The translations under genes were made by a program, and so were the position numbers. From an uncultured Prevotellaceae bacterium (lineage in GTDB: Bacteria; Bacteroidota; Bacteroidia; Bacteroidales; Bacteroidaceae), in NCBI GenBank assembly GCA_946403615.1, contig CAMJAO010000080.1:1-8431 (forward strand): a DNA stretch of 8,431 bases, written 5' to 3'. Under the pieces are notes generated by a model that worked only from the letters and a program-made list of their open reading frames with translations, was not told where the DNA came from and did not search any database. Below, in pieces: positions 1 through 5,403 of the stretch (position 1 is its first letter; each line of letters opens with the position of its first letter).

Positions 1-799
1 AGGCGTTCATATTGATGTCGGCCACTTCGAAACCTTCGTTCTTCAGCATGCTCTGCACGGAGATGATATCCGGGTGCACCTTACCCCAACTCAGCGGCTC
101 AATGGCTGTATCGATGATATCGCCGCCATTGTTACAAACCTCCAGGATAGAAGCCATCGACAGACCGGGACCAGAGTGACCGTGATACTGGATGATGACT
201 TCGGGGTGTTTGGTCTTGATGCTTTTGGTGAGAGCGCCGAGCAGTGCGGGCTGACCGATACCGGCCATGTCTTTCAGACAGATTTCCTCGGCACCAGCGG
301 CAATCACCTCGTCGGCGATGGCGCTGTAATACTCTACGGTATGAACAGGCGAATTGGTTATACACAGAGTGGCCTGCGGCGTCATGCCTGCTGCCTTCGC
401 CCATTTAATGCTGGGTATGATGTTGCGGGTGTCATTCAGTCCGCAGAAGATACGTGGTATGTCAACACCCTGAGCGTGTTTCACTTTGTATTGCAGTTCG
501 CGCACATCATCGGGCACGGGATACATGCGCAGGGCGTTCAGACCGCGGTCGAGCATGTGAGTCTTGATGCCCACCTCGTTGAACGGTTTGCAGAATGCGC
601 GTACGGCGTGGTTAGGATTCTCGCCTGCCAGCAGGTTGACCTGCTCGAAGGCTCCACCGTTGGTCTCAACTCTCGAGAAGCAGCCCATGTCGATGATGGC
701 GGGTGCGACGCGTTCCAACTGGTCTTTACGCGGCTGGAATTTTCCTGACGACTGCCACATGTCACGGTAAACGAGACTAAACTGGATTTTCTTTTTCAT
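1..799 (-). CDS. oadA: Oxaloacetate decarboxylase alpha / pyruvate carboxylase subunit B, carboxyltransferase domain (partial, C-terminus off the left edge)
   Basis: This is the biotin-dependent carboxyltransferase that moves CO2 between oxaloacetate/pyruvate and carboxybiotin. It acts in the cytoplasm, or at the inner face of the membrane if it belongs to a Na+-pumping decarboxylase. The start is ATG at 799-797 and the frame stays open to base 1, giving 266 residues. The N-terminus reads SLVYRDMWQSS, the counterpart of the family's TxxRDxxQS. D13 fits the first metal ligand, K176 in CLKDMAG fits the carbamylated catalytic lysine, and H206/H208 in YHGHSGPG fit the metal-binding HxH. The spacing matches the described OadA carboxyltransferase (Asp, Lys, HxH). 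The missing C-terminus would show whether a biotinyl domain is fused; in Bacteroidales it is often a separate protein. It is transcribed divergently from the lipoprotein gene. The family is clear; the choice between decarboxylase and pyruvate carboxylase subunit is not settled. Confidence 0.88.
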   Translation of the reverse strand, partial: MKKKIQFSLVYRDMWQSSGKFQPRKDQLERVAPAIIDMGCFSRVETNGGAFEQVNLLAGENPNHAVRAFCKPFNEVGIKTHMLDRGLNALRMYPVPDDVRELQYKVKHAQGVDIPRIFCGLNDTRNIIPSIKWAKAAGMTPQATLCITNSPVHTVEYYSAIADEVIAAGAEEICLKDMAGIGQPALLGALTKSIKTKHPEVIIQYHGHSGPGLSMASILEVCNNGGDIIDTAIEPLSWGKVHPDIISVQSMLKNEGFEVADINMNA

Positions 800-813
800 G
801 TGTATTTCGTTTT

Positions 814-883
814 AAGTTACAAAAGGATTATGCTGAAATAATGAATGTCGTTCAAGTTACATAAAGGTTGTGCAAAAATAATG
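814..883. repeat. 30-bp imperfect direct repeat, 40-bp period, in the oadA leader/promoter
   Basis: Bases 814-843 and 854-883 align without gaps at 24 of 30 positions. Both begin AAGTTACA and end AAATAATG. The right copy contains the oadA -7 box; the matching bases in the left copy read TATTTCAG on the minus strand, a degenerate -7. This suggests a duplicated promoter half or two binding sites about four helical turns apart. Confidence 0.6.
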
Positions 884-904
884 TTTTTTTTCCATCTTTC
901 ATCA
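873..904 (-). promoter_or_regulatory. Putative promoter of the oadA-like gene (good -7, weak -33)
   Basis: Read on the minus strand, 880-873 is TATTTTTG, a full match to the Bacteroidota -7 box TAnnTTTG. At the usual 19-21 nt upstream there is no TTTG, only TGAT/GATG-like bases around 900-904. The predicted transcript start is near 867, giving a leader of about 67 nt. Support is from sequence match only. Confidence 0.5.
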
Positions 905-919
905 CTTCACACGTTTTTT

Positions 920-951
920 TTTGGCAAATGTTGAAAAAAACATTATTTTTG
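920..951 (+). promoter_or_regulatory. Promoter of the lipoprotein gene (Bacteroidota sigma consensus)
   Basis: TTTG at 920-923, a 20-nt spacer, then TATTTTTG at 944-951 followed by CA. Both boxes and the spacing match the Bacteroidota housekeeping promoter exactly. Transcription should begin near 957-959, about 17 nt before the ATG at 975. This excludes a start codon further upstream. Confidence 0.8.
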
Positions 952-974
952 CACGCATAATCAGAGTTAACGAC

Positions 975-1754
975 ATGAAATCAAAACAGATATTTGCACT
1001 CCTGTTTCTGCTGTTGGCTGCGATAGGATGCGGAAAGCAAACAAACGAGGTGCCAGAGCAGATACTCCCGCCGTCGGAATCATATGAGGCCAAGGGCGAC
1101 TCAATGCTGTACGGCTTCGCGTGCGACGGATGCTCCGACTCCGTGCTCGTGTTCATGCCCGACACCATCAGCGACCCCATCTCATACAATATCATCAATG
1201 CCACGCTACAACGCCATGTCTTCGGCAGCCCGAAGGTGGGCGACAAAGTGGCCATTCAACTCTCTCCCGACGGCAAGGAGGTGCTCATGGTCGTGGATAT
1301 CGATGACCTGAAGGGCACATGGACCTATATGGTGCTGCCTGAGTCGAGAATGAAGCCTGTTGAGGTGGACAGCGAGATAAAAGTGACTCCTGAGGAACAG
1401 CATGAGATAGACTCGTTTATTGCCACGCTCATGGTGCCGCGTGAATATGGTATGACGCTCAAGCGCGACTTCACCGTCCAGTCGGTGGGAGGCCCGCCGC
1501 GCCAGACTTCACTTGACGAGGAGAGCCCCGTGGTCTATCCCCGTCAGCGGCGCTATCACGAATGGCATCTGTGGAATGGCAAACTGATATTGACCAACCG
1601 GGGAAGGCATGCGCTCAACGACAGCACACACCCTGCCCATCTGGTCAACGATACAGCGGAATTCCTGATGATGTATCGCGACACCCTCATGCTGAAATTC
1701 AAGGATTTCGAAAGGGGCTATTCACGCAAACCCGACTCACTCTCGGTTAAATAA
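975..1754 (+). CDS. Hypothetical secreted lipoprotein
   Basis: A 259-residue protein. The N-terminus is a lipoprotein signal: Lys2/Lys4, a hydrophobic run, then LLAAIGC with the lipidated cysteine at residue 19, so the mature protein should be anchored to the inner or outer membrane facing the periplasm or cell surface. An in-frame TTG at 921 would extend it but lies inside the -33 box, so ATG 975 is chosen. The mature part has a YGFACDGCSDS stretch, a region suggesting a small beta domain followed by LKGTWTYMV (lipocalin-like 'GTW' wording, weak), and a C-terminal part rich in aromatic and charged residues. I recall similar uncharacterised Bacteroidales lipoproteins but no known function. 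The stop lies inside the 3' end of queF on the other strand, an 18-bp overlap. The reading frame is secure; the function is unknown. Confidence 0.85.
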   Translation: MKSKQIFALLFLLLAAIGCGKQTNEVPEQILPPSESYEAKGDSMLYGFACDGCSDSVLVFMPDTISDPISYNIINATLQRHVFGSPKVGDKVAIQLSPDGKEVLMVVDIDDLKGTWTYMVLPESRMKPVEVDSEIKVTPEEQHEIDSFIATLMVPREYGMTLKRDFTVQSVGGPPRQTSLDEESPVVYPRQRRYHEWHLWNGKLILTNRGRHALNDSTHPAHLVNDTAEFLMMYRDTLMLKFKDFERGYSRKPDSLSVK

Positions 1755-2192
1755 GCGGTCTTCGGCCAACTTCTCATATTTTGTGCCGGGACGGCCGTAG
1801 TTGGCGTACGGATAAATGCTGATGCCGCCGCGGGGCACGAAGATGCCGGTCACCTCCAGATATTTTGGGTCCATCAGTTTCACCAAGTCTTTCATGATGG
1901 TGTTGACACAGTCTTCATGAAAACTGCCGTGATTGCGAAAACTAAACAGATACAGTTTCAGACTCTTGCTCTCTACCATCCGGCGGTCGGGGATGTAACT
2001 GATGCGTATCTCGGCAAAGTCGGGCTGGCCCGTCACAGGACAAAGGGCGGTAAACTCAGGGCAGTTGAAGCGCACCCAATAATCATTCTCCTGGTTCTGG
2101 TTCTCAAATGTTTCCAGCACTTCAGGCGTATAGGTGTTGGCGGTTGCGGCCTCATGCCCCAACAATTTCAGGTTTTCTTTCTTTCTATCCAT
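1737..2192 (-). CDS. queF: NADPH-dependent 7-cyano-7-deazaguanine (preQ0) reductase, QueF type I
   Basis: Reduces the nitrile of preQ0 to the aminomethyl group of preQ1, using two NADPH, in queuosine tRNA synthesis; cytoplasmic. At 151 residues it has the usual size of the single-domain (YkvM-like) form. C51 in TALCPVTGQPD is the nucleophile that forms the thioimide. D58 is the proton-transfer aspartate. E74-SKSLKLY-81 is the QueF motif for NADPH, and FRNHGSFHED (85-94) includes the substrate-binding His92/Glu93. All expected residues are present. No other queuosine gene is adjacent. Its 3' end overlaps the convergent lipoprotein gene by 18 bp. A strong promoter lies upstream at 2240-2271, and a preQ1-I-like pseudoknot fills most of the leader, so product feedback is likely. 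Confidence 0.96.
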   Translation of the reverse strand: MDRKKENLKLLGHEAATANTYTPEVLETFENQNQENDYWVRFNCPEFTALCPVTGQPDFAEIRISYIPDRRMVESKSLKLYLFSFRNHGSFHEDCVNTIMKDLVKLMDPKYLEVTGIFVPRGGISIYPYANYGRPGTKYEKLAEDRLFNRE

Positions 2193-2195
2193 AAT

Positions 2196-2224
2196 CTTGT
2201 TTTTTAAGAGGTTGCAAGCACTCT
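2196..2224 (-). promoter_or_regulatory. Candidate preQ1-I riboswitch in the queF leader
   Basis: Read in the queF mRNA direction: AGAG (2224-2221), a 10-nt loop UGCUUGCAAC (2220-2211), CUCU (2210-2207), an A-rich stretch UAAAAAA (2206-2200), then CAAG (2199-2196). AGAG/CUCU forms P1, and loop bases CUUG (2218-2215) pair with CAAG to form P2, giving the H-type pseudoknot with an A-rich L3 typical of class I preQ1 aptamers. The loop ends in AAC just before the P1 3' strand, where the class I aptamer has its ligand-reading cytosine. P1 is only 4 bp. P2 ends 3 nt before the ATG, which suggests translational shut-off by covering the ribosome site. Placement before a preQ1-making gene is strong support; the call comes from pairing by eye. 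Confidence 0.68.
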
Positions 2225-2239
2225 GTTAGAAATATGATG

Positions 2240-2271
2240 CAAAAATAGAGAAAAATAACCACTGTTGCAAA
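2240..2271 (-). promoter_or_regulatory. queF promoter (Bacteroidota consensus)
   Basis: On the minus strand, TTTG at 2271-2268, a 20-nt spacer, then TATTTTTG at 2247-2240. This is a full match to both boxes. The start should be near 2233-2235, so the mRNA begins about ten nucleotides before the putative aptamer, leaving a leader of about 41 nt. Confidence 0.8.
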
Positions 2272-2291
2272 TATTATTAAGGGAAATACGT

Positions 2292-2299
2292 TATATTTG
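2292..2299 (+). promoter_or_regulatory. Putative -7 box of the TlpA-like gene
   Basis: TATATTTG followed by CA matches the -7 consensus. No TTTG lies at the normal distance; the nearest TTG (2265-2267) is 24 nt away. At the normal distance sits CAAA, the -33 box of the opposing queF promoter. TGCAAATAT (2266-2274) and its reverse complement (2293-2301) form a 9-bp inverted repeat linking the two promoters. Confidence 0.55.
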
Positions 2300-2349
2300 C
2301 AGCGATAGAATGAAGAATTGTGAATTTTGAATTAGAAATAACAATAAGA

Positions 2350-3459
2350 ATGAAGAAATTAATATGTTTAGCCGTGATGCTCATGTCGGCGATGTGGGCT
2401 ATGGCACAGGACAGGGAGTTTACTGTTTCGGGCGAGGTGAGAAGCGACCTGAAAGAAGTGATGATTTTATCAGATGAGAAAGGTGAGCCCAAACCTATAG
2501 CCACAGTACCCGTGACCAATGGCCTGTTCTCTTACACCGGCACTCAACCCGACGGGGCCGTTCTCGGTGTGGGCACAGAAAAGTATTACCTGCCTTTTTT
2601 CAACGATGGTACACCCATTACCGTTTTCTTTGTGGATAATGTCAATGGCGACATGAAGGTCGAAGGGATGCCCCTGTTGCTGATGAGCGGTTCGGACCAG
2701 AATGTCCAGTTGGCAAAGACCGACCGTGCGTTGGACTCCTACAACGAATCGTTCTCTAAAGTTTTGAAGGAGCTGAACGAAAAAGCCACTGCCGATAACC
2801 TTGAGCAGTTGAGAAATGAGGCTTATGAGGCGTATATGGCAAATATTAACGGTAGGGCCAATGAACTGAAAAAATGCCGCGAGACGATGATTCCTGCCGT
2901 TTATCTGCCTCAAATGATGCAGGATTTGAGTTATGAACAACTCAAGGAGTTCATGATTCCCGAAGCGCCTTATTACAATCATCCCAACATGACTGCCATC
3001 AAGGAGTATTACAATACCATCAGTCTGAAACAGCCCGGACAGCCCTTCCACGATGTCAGCATTCCCGACGAGTTCGGCCGTCAGCACAAACTCAGCGAGT
3101 GGTGCGGCAAGGGCAATTATGTGCTCGTGGATTTCTGGGCCAGTTGGTGCGGCCCCTGTCGTCAGGAGATGCCCAATGTGGTGGAGTGCTACAACAAATA
3201 CCATGGAAAGAAGAAATTCGACGTCATAGGTATCTCACTCGATGAAAAAGCAAACAATTGGAAGGCGGCCGTCAAACAACTGAATATGCCCTGGACTCAA
3301 CTCTCCGACCTGAAAGGCTGGAATAGCGAGGCTGCTGCGGCTTACGGTGTGACTGCCATTCCCTCAAATGTGCTCATCGATCCCCAAGGCCAGATTATCG
3401 GCACCGACCTGCGCGGCGAAGAACTGAAAACTACTCTGGCCGAGCTGTTGGATGATTAA
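2350..3459 (+). CDS. Periplasmic thiol-disulfide oxidoreductase, TlpA/ResA-like, with N-terminal extension domain
   Basis: A 369-residue exported thioredoxin-fold protein. The signal peptide is MKKLICLAVMLMSAMWAMAQ, probably cleaved next to AMA-Q. ATG 2350 is preferred over an in-frame ATG at 2320, because the latter puts ten extra residues before the Lys-rich signal start and lies very close to the predicted transcript start. Residues about 23-115 resemble the DUF4369-type beta domain (FTVSGEV... ILSDEKG... GLFSYTG) that precedes TlpA-like domains in Bacteroidales. A helical linker follows (about 130-225). The thioredoxin domain begins at about 230: DFWASWCGPC places the redox pair at C267 and C270, and the cis-proline is P338 in TAIPSN. 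Expected role: thiol reduction or disulfide handling in the periplasm, possibly for cytochrome maturation or stress; the partner is unknown. It stands alone, followed by the 10-bp repeat array. Confidence 0.9.
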   Translation: MKKLICLAVMLMSAMWAMAQDREFTVSGEVRSDLKEVMILSDEKGEPKPIATVPVTNGLFSYTGTQPDGAVLGVGTEKYYLPFFNDGTPITVFFVDNVNGDMKVEGMPLLLMSGSDQNVQLAKTDRALDSYNESFSKVLKELNEKATADNLEQLRNEAYEAYMANINGRANELKKCRETMIPAVYLPQMMQDLSYEQLKEFMIPEAPYYNHPNMTAIKEYYNTISLKQPGQPFHDVSIPDEFGRQHKLSEWCGKGNYVLVDFWASWCGPCRQEMPNVVECYNKYHGKKKFDVIGISLDEKANNWKAAVKQLNMPWTQLSDLKGWNSEAAAAYGVTAIPSNVLIDPQGQIIGTDLRGEELKTTLAELLDD

Positions 3460-3460
3460 G

Positions 3461-3550
3461 GCTTTTTCTAGGTATATCTAGGCGTTTCTATGATAATCTA
3501 GGATGTCCTAGGCTTTCCTAGGTTTTCCTAGGCAATCCTAGATTTTCTTA
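3461..3550. repeat. Nine tandem 10-bp units, consensus GGNNNTTCCTA-like (TCTAGG/CCTAGG every 10 bp)
   Basis: Units begin exactly every 10 bases from 3461: GCTTTTTCTA, GGTATATCTA, GGCGTTTCTA, TGATAATCTA, GGATGTCCTA, GGCTTTCCTA, GGTTTTCCTA, GGCAATCCTA, GATTTTCTTA. The last four bases (C/TCTA) plus the following GG are conserved, while the middle of each unit varies. Three perfect CCTAGG palindromes occur at 3507, 3517 and 3527. The array starts one base after the upstream TAA and stops 10 bases before the next ATG, filling the whole intergenic gap. No promoter box or U-tract terminator is visible here. Confidence 0.9.
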
Positions 3551-3560
3551 AAGTCATTCT

Positions 3561-4487
3561 ATGACCGTAAAAGACGTGTTTGAACTGCGCAAGCAGGGAA
3601 AGATTGAGGAGGCTTACGAAGCCATACGCCCGATGTACGCCGTGCATAAGGGCAAATACACCACGCTGTGCGTGTTTTGGACGGCGAGCGACATCATGAA
3701 GAAGCGCCTTACCGAGAAACGTGTTGCTGAGGCGGAGAAGATATTCGAGGCGTTGTTGAGGGTGCAACCGGCCATCGATGACAAAGACGGCAAAGTGCAT
3801 GAGGCCATCGTGCACGGAGCCTTGCGTATCAAAGAGGCCTCGCAGACTTTCCGCATGCTCGATTTCGTGGAGCGTTATGGCATGGACCGACTGAAAGAGG
3901 AGGATTGGCGCGGCACCACCAGTCAGGAAGGAAATCATCCTCTGCCTTCGACCGCACGGCGTATGCTCACCTGCTGTTTTCATGAGTTGAAGGCGAACCC
4001 CACGGTGGAGAACGCGCTGAAGATGATGCCGCTGCTGCAAGAGTCGGTGCGGCGCCATCCGCGTGACAAGCACAACCTGCGTTACATGGCGGTGGTCTAT
4101 TGCATCATGGGCGAGAAAGAGAAAGCCGTGGACCTCTATCGTCAATTGCTCACACGCCACCGCGACAGTTATCTATACGCTGAACTGGCCGACTTGACCG
4201 ACGATCCCGGGCAGAAGGCCGCGCTTCTTTGCCGTGCCATCATGAACCAGCGCCAGGAGCAGTTCCGCTCGGGTTACCGTTTTGCGCTTGCCGCACTTCT
4301 GATCTCGCGCGACAAGCCCAAAGCCGCACATGAGTTGCAGAAATGTGTCGCAAACAGAAAAGCGCAGGGATTCCCCGTCACACGCGACATACAATCCATG
4401 CTCACACGACTGCAAGGCGTCACACCCGCCACCGATGCGCAACAAATGGATTTCTACCGTAAAATGGCGGAGAAGTTTAAAGTGTAA
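3561..4487 (+). CDS. Tetratricopeptide-like helical repeat protein, function unknown
   Basis: A 308-residue protein with no signal peptide or membrane segment, so cytoplasmic. It is almost wholly helical with TPR-like pairs: residues about 6-30 (RKQGKIEEAYEAIRPMYAVH), about 50-70 (EKRVAEAEKIFEALLRVQP) and about 170-205 (RHPRDKHNLRYMAVVYCIMG, then KEKAVDLYRQLLTRH). A further helical block (240-275) resembles the last repeats. I recall similar conserved proteins annotated only as TPR proteins in Bacteroides and Prevotella. TPR arrays usually bind partner proteins; none is indicated here. ATG 3561 follows directly on the 10-bp array, and no Shine-Dalgarno is seen. The TAA (4485-4487) is directly followed by the hairpin element. 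The frame is secure; the role is unknown. Confidence 0.85.
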   Translation: MTVKDVFELRKQGKIEEAYEAIRPMYAVHKGKYTTLCVFWTASDIMKKRLTEKRVAEAEKIFEALLRVQPAIDDKDGKVHEAIVHGALRIKEASQTFRMLDFVERYGMDRLKEEDWRGTTSQEGNHPLPSTARRMLTCCFHELKANPTVENALKMMPLLQESVRRHPRDKHNLRYMAVVYCIMGEKEKAVDLYRQLLTRHRDSYLYAELADLTDDPGQKAALLCRAIMNQRQEQFRSGYRFALAALLISRDKPKAAHELQKCVANRKAQGFPVTRDIQSMLTRLQGVTPATDAQQMDFYRKMAEKFKV

Positions 4488-4516
4488 AGCCCCTTCTATC
4501 TCCCCTGGGGGAGAAC
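4488..4516 (+). repeat. Stop-adjacent hairpin element, copy 1
   Basis: AGCCCCTTCTA followed by TCTCCCC-TG-GGGGAGA (4499-4514), a perfect palindrome. It begins at the base after the TPR gene's TAA. It is closely similar to the element after the menA stop codon, in the same orientation relative to the upstream gene (GCCCCnTC..., CTCCCC, GGGGAGAA, then ATTACT). It also pairs, as an imperfect inverted repeat, with 4548-4566. It may be a REP-like repeat, an RNA 3' end hairpin, or both. Confidence 0.7.
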
Positions 4517-4550
4517 TTAATTACTAAATTATTTACTGACCATCTTTATT

Positions 4551-4574
4551 CTCCCTTTCAGGGGAGAGTTTTTT
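4551..4574 (+). terminator. Rho-independent-type terminator downstream of the TPR gene
   Basis: CTCCC (4551-4555), loop TTTCAG, GGGAG (4562-4566), then AG and six T (4569-4574). The T-run follows on the plus strand, so it suits the rightward TPR transcript. The same hairpin forms in the leftward HD transcript but without a U-run. The gap between TPR and HD genes is otherwise AT-rich with no gene. Confidence 0.65.
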
Positions 4575-5212
4575 CATTTAGTATTTGTCAGGGCAGAAAA
4601 AATCTCGTCGAAGCGTTTGCGGAGTGCTTCGGGGTTGTTGATCAGTTCGCGCAAGGCTTTCAGGTGGTGCTCGTTTTGCGAACCGGGAATCCACAGTCTG
4701 ATATATCCGTGTGAGGAGTATTTATTGTCTAAATGCTCCTGAAAGCGTTTCCATTGTTCTTCGCGACCGTATTCAGGATAATGATCCAGACCGAACTGGA
4801 TGGTCCGTGTGATGACCATCTCAGGGTCGAGGTCGCGGTCGGCTTCGGCCACAATCTTCCCGTAGATGCTGCGGGGCGCATTCGATGCCGAAGCGCGGTG
4901 GTCTTCGACAGCCTCTTTCATCAACCGTATCTGTGTGGGCGAGAACCACTTCTTCAGGCGCGCGTCGGCAGCGAGGATTTTGCCGCTGGTGCGGTGATGG
5001 ATGGCGCGCGGTCCCTCCAACCCCAAGTCATGATATGCCGCTATGACATACACCATGTCGAGGTCGGCGCCCATCTGACGCGCCAATGTCTCGGAGCGGC
5101 GTATCACACGAGTCACATGTTCCATGTTGTGCGCCTTGTCGAACGACGCATAGCGGGGCAGTATCTGCTGCTCCACAAATTCCATGAGGTCTAAACTTAC
5201 GCGGTCTGCCAT
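4574..5212 (-). CDS. HD-domain phosphohydrolase family protein
   Basis: A 212-residue soluble protein with the full metal-binding set of the HD superfamily: H32 (in HNMEH), the H61-D62 doublet in AAYHDLGLEG, H105 in EDHRAS and D125 in AEADRDLD. Such proteins are metal-dependent phosphohydrolases acting on nucleotides or other phosphate esters; the substrate cannot be read from the sequence. The C-terminal part (about 140-205) is charged and helical (WKRFQEHLDNKY, then ALRELINNPEALRKRFDEI). ATG 5212 gives a natural N-terminus; M10 is a less likely alternative. Upstream lie two tandem arrays and the menA 3' element; no TAnnTTTG box is seen in the 189-bp gap, so it may be read through from menA. 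The stop overlaps the T-run of the opposing terminator. Confidence 0.85.
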   Translation of the reverse strand: MADRVSLDLMEFVEQQILPRYASFDKAHNMEHVTRVIRRSETLARQMGADLDMVYVIAAYHDLGLEGPRAIHHRTSGKILAADARLKKWFSPTQIRLMKEAVEDHRASASNAPRSIYGKIVAEADRDLDPEMVITRTIQFGLDHYPEYGREEQWKRFQEHLDNKYSSHGYIRLWIPGSQNEHHLKALRELINNPEALRKRFDEIFSALTNTK

Positions 5213-5224
5213 GTGAAGGGATGA

Positions 5225-5262
5225 GGGTTTAGGGTTTAGGGTTGAAGGTTTAGGGTTTAGGG
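5225..5262. repeat. Five tandem GGGTTTA heptamers (telomere-like)
   Basis: GGGTTTA at 5225-5231 and 5232-5238, then the variants GGGTTGA (5239-5245) and AGGTTTA (5246-5252), GGGTTTA (5253-5259), and a final GGG. On the HD-gene strand this is CCCTAAA repeats about 13-50 bases before the ATG, so it is probably in the leader. The G-rich strand has several GGG runs 4 nt apart, which could in principle form a G-quadruplex. Confidence 0.9.
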
Positions 5263-5271
5263 CTCTTTCTT

Positions 5272-5313
5272 AGGAGTTTCAGGAGTTCGGGAGTTCAGGA
5301 GTTCAGGAGTTTC
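5272..5313. repeat. Five tandem AGGAGTT(T)C units of 8-9 bp
   Basis: AGGAGTTTC (5272-5280), AGGAGTTC (5281-5288), GGGAGTTC (5289-5296), AGGAGTTC (5297-5304), AGGAGTTTC (5305-5313). It sits ten bases from the heptamer array but has a different unit and period. The remaining stretch 5314-5362 holds a C-rich run (5325-5340) and nothing else I can recognise. Confidence 0.88.
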
Positions 5314-5362
5314 AGACATTAGTCCACCCCCCTCCCTCCTTGAGAATAAGACTCTCTATATG

Positions 5363-5403
5363 AAGTAATCATTCTCCCCCGAGGGGGGAGTTTGAGGGGG
5401 CTT
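5363..5403 (-). repeat. Stop-adjacent hairpin element, copy 2
   Basis: In the menA direction: the stop codon, then GCCCCCTCAAA, CTCCCCCC-TC-GGGGGAG, AATGATTACT. The hairpin core is 5374-5390. Compared with copy 1 after the TPR gene, it shares the GCCCC lead, the CTCCCC/GGGGAG palindrome, the GAA and a trailing ATTACT. It begins within the menA TAA. There is no U-tract, so it is not a classical terminator in this direction. Confidence 0.7.

Larger units (their letters stand above)
871..953. repeat. Perfect 20-bp inverted repeat spanning the divergent promoters
   Basis: Bases 871-890 (TGCAAAAATAATGTTTTTTT) are the exact reverse complement of 934-953, with 43 bp between the arms. Each arm carries the -7 box of one of the two diverging promoters (oadA leftward, lipoprotein gene rightward). 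The only consensus -33 box lies inside the loop at 920-923. The repeat may be an operator pair, an invertible segment, or two promoters converging on a common AT-rich consensus. Confidence 0.85.

Noticed and set aside
74..748. Long plus-strand open frame (224 codons)
   Set aside because: It lies antisense to the oadA-like gene, whose catalytic motifs are all present on the minus strand. The plus translation has no recognisable domain.
921..974. Upstream TTG start extending the lipoprotein
   Set aside because: It overlaps the -33 box and lies before the predicted transcript start. It would also displace the lipoprotein signal from the N-terminus.
2470..3204. Minus-strand open frame of 244 codons
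   Set aside because: It is antisense to the TlpA-like gene, which has a signal peptide and the WCGPC motif. The minus frame is a codon-bias shadow.
3461..3550. CRISPR array
   Set aside because: Units are 10 bp with no spacers of regular length and no cas genes nearby. It is a simple tandem repeat.
3528..4160. Minus-strand open frame of 210 codons across the TPR gene and array
   Set aside because: It starts and ends without promoter or context, and the plus-strand frame is a recognisable conserved helical protein.
5225..5262. True telomere or eukaryotic contamination
   Set aside because: Only five heptamers, with two variants, lie between normal bacterial genes. The surroundings are plainly Bacteroidales.
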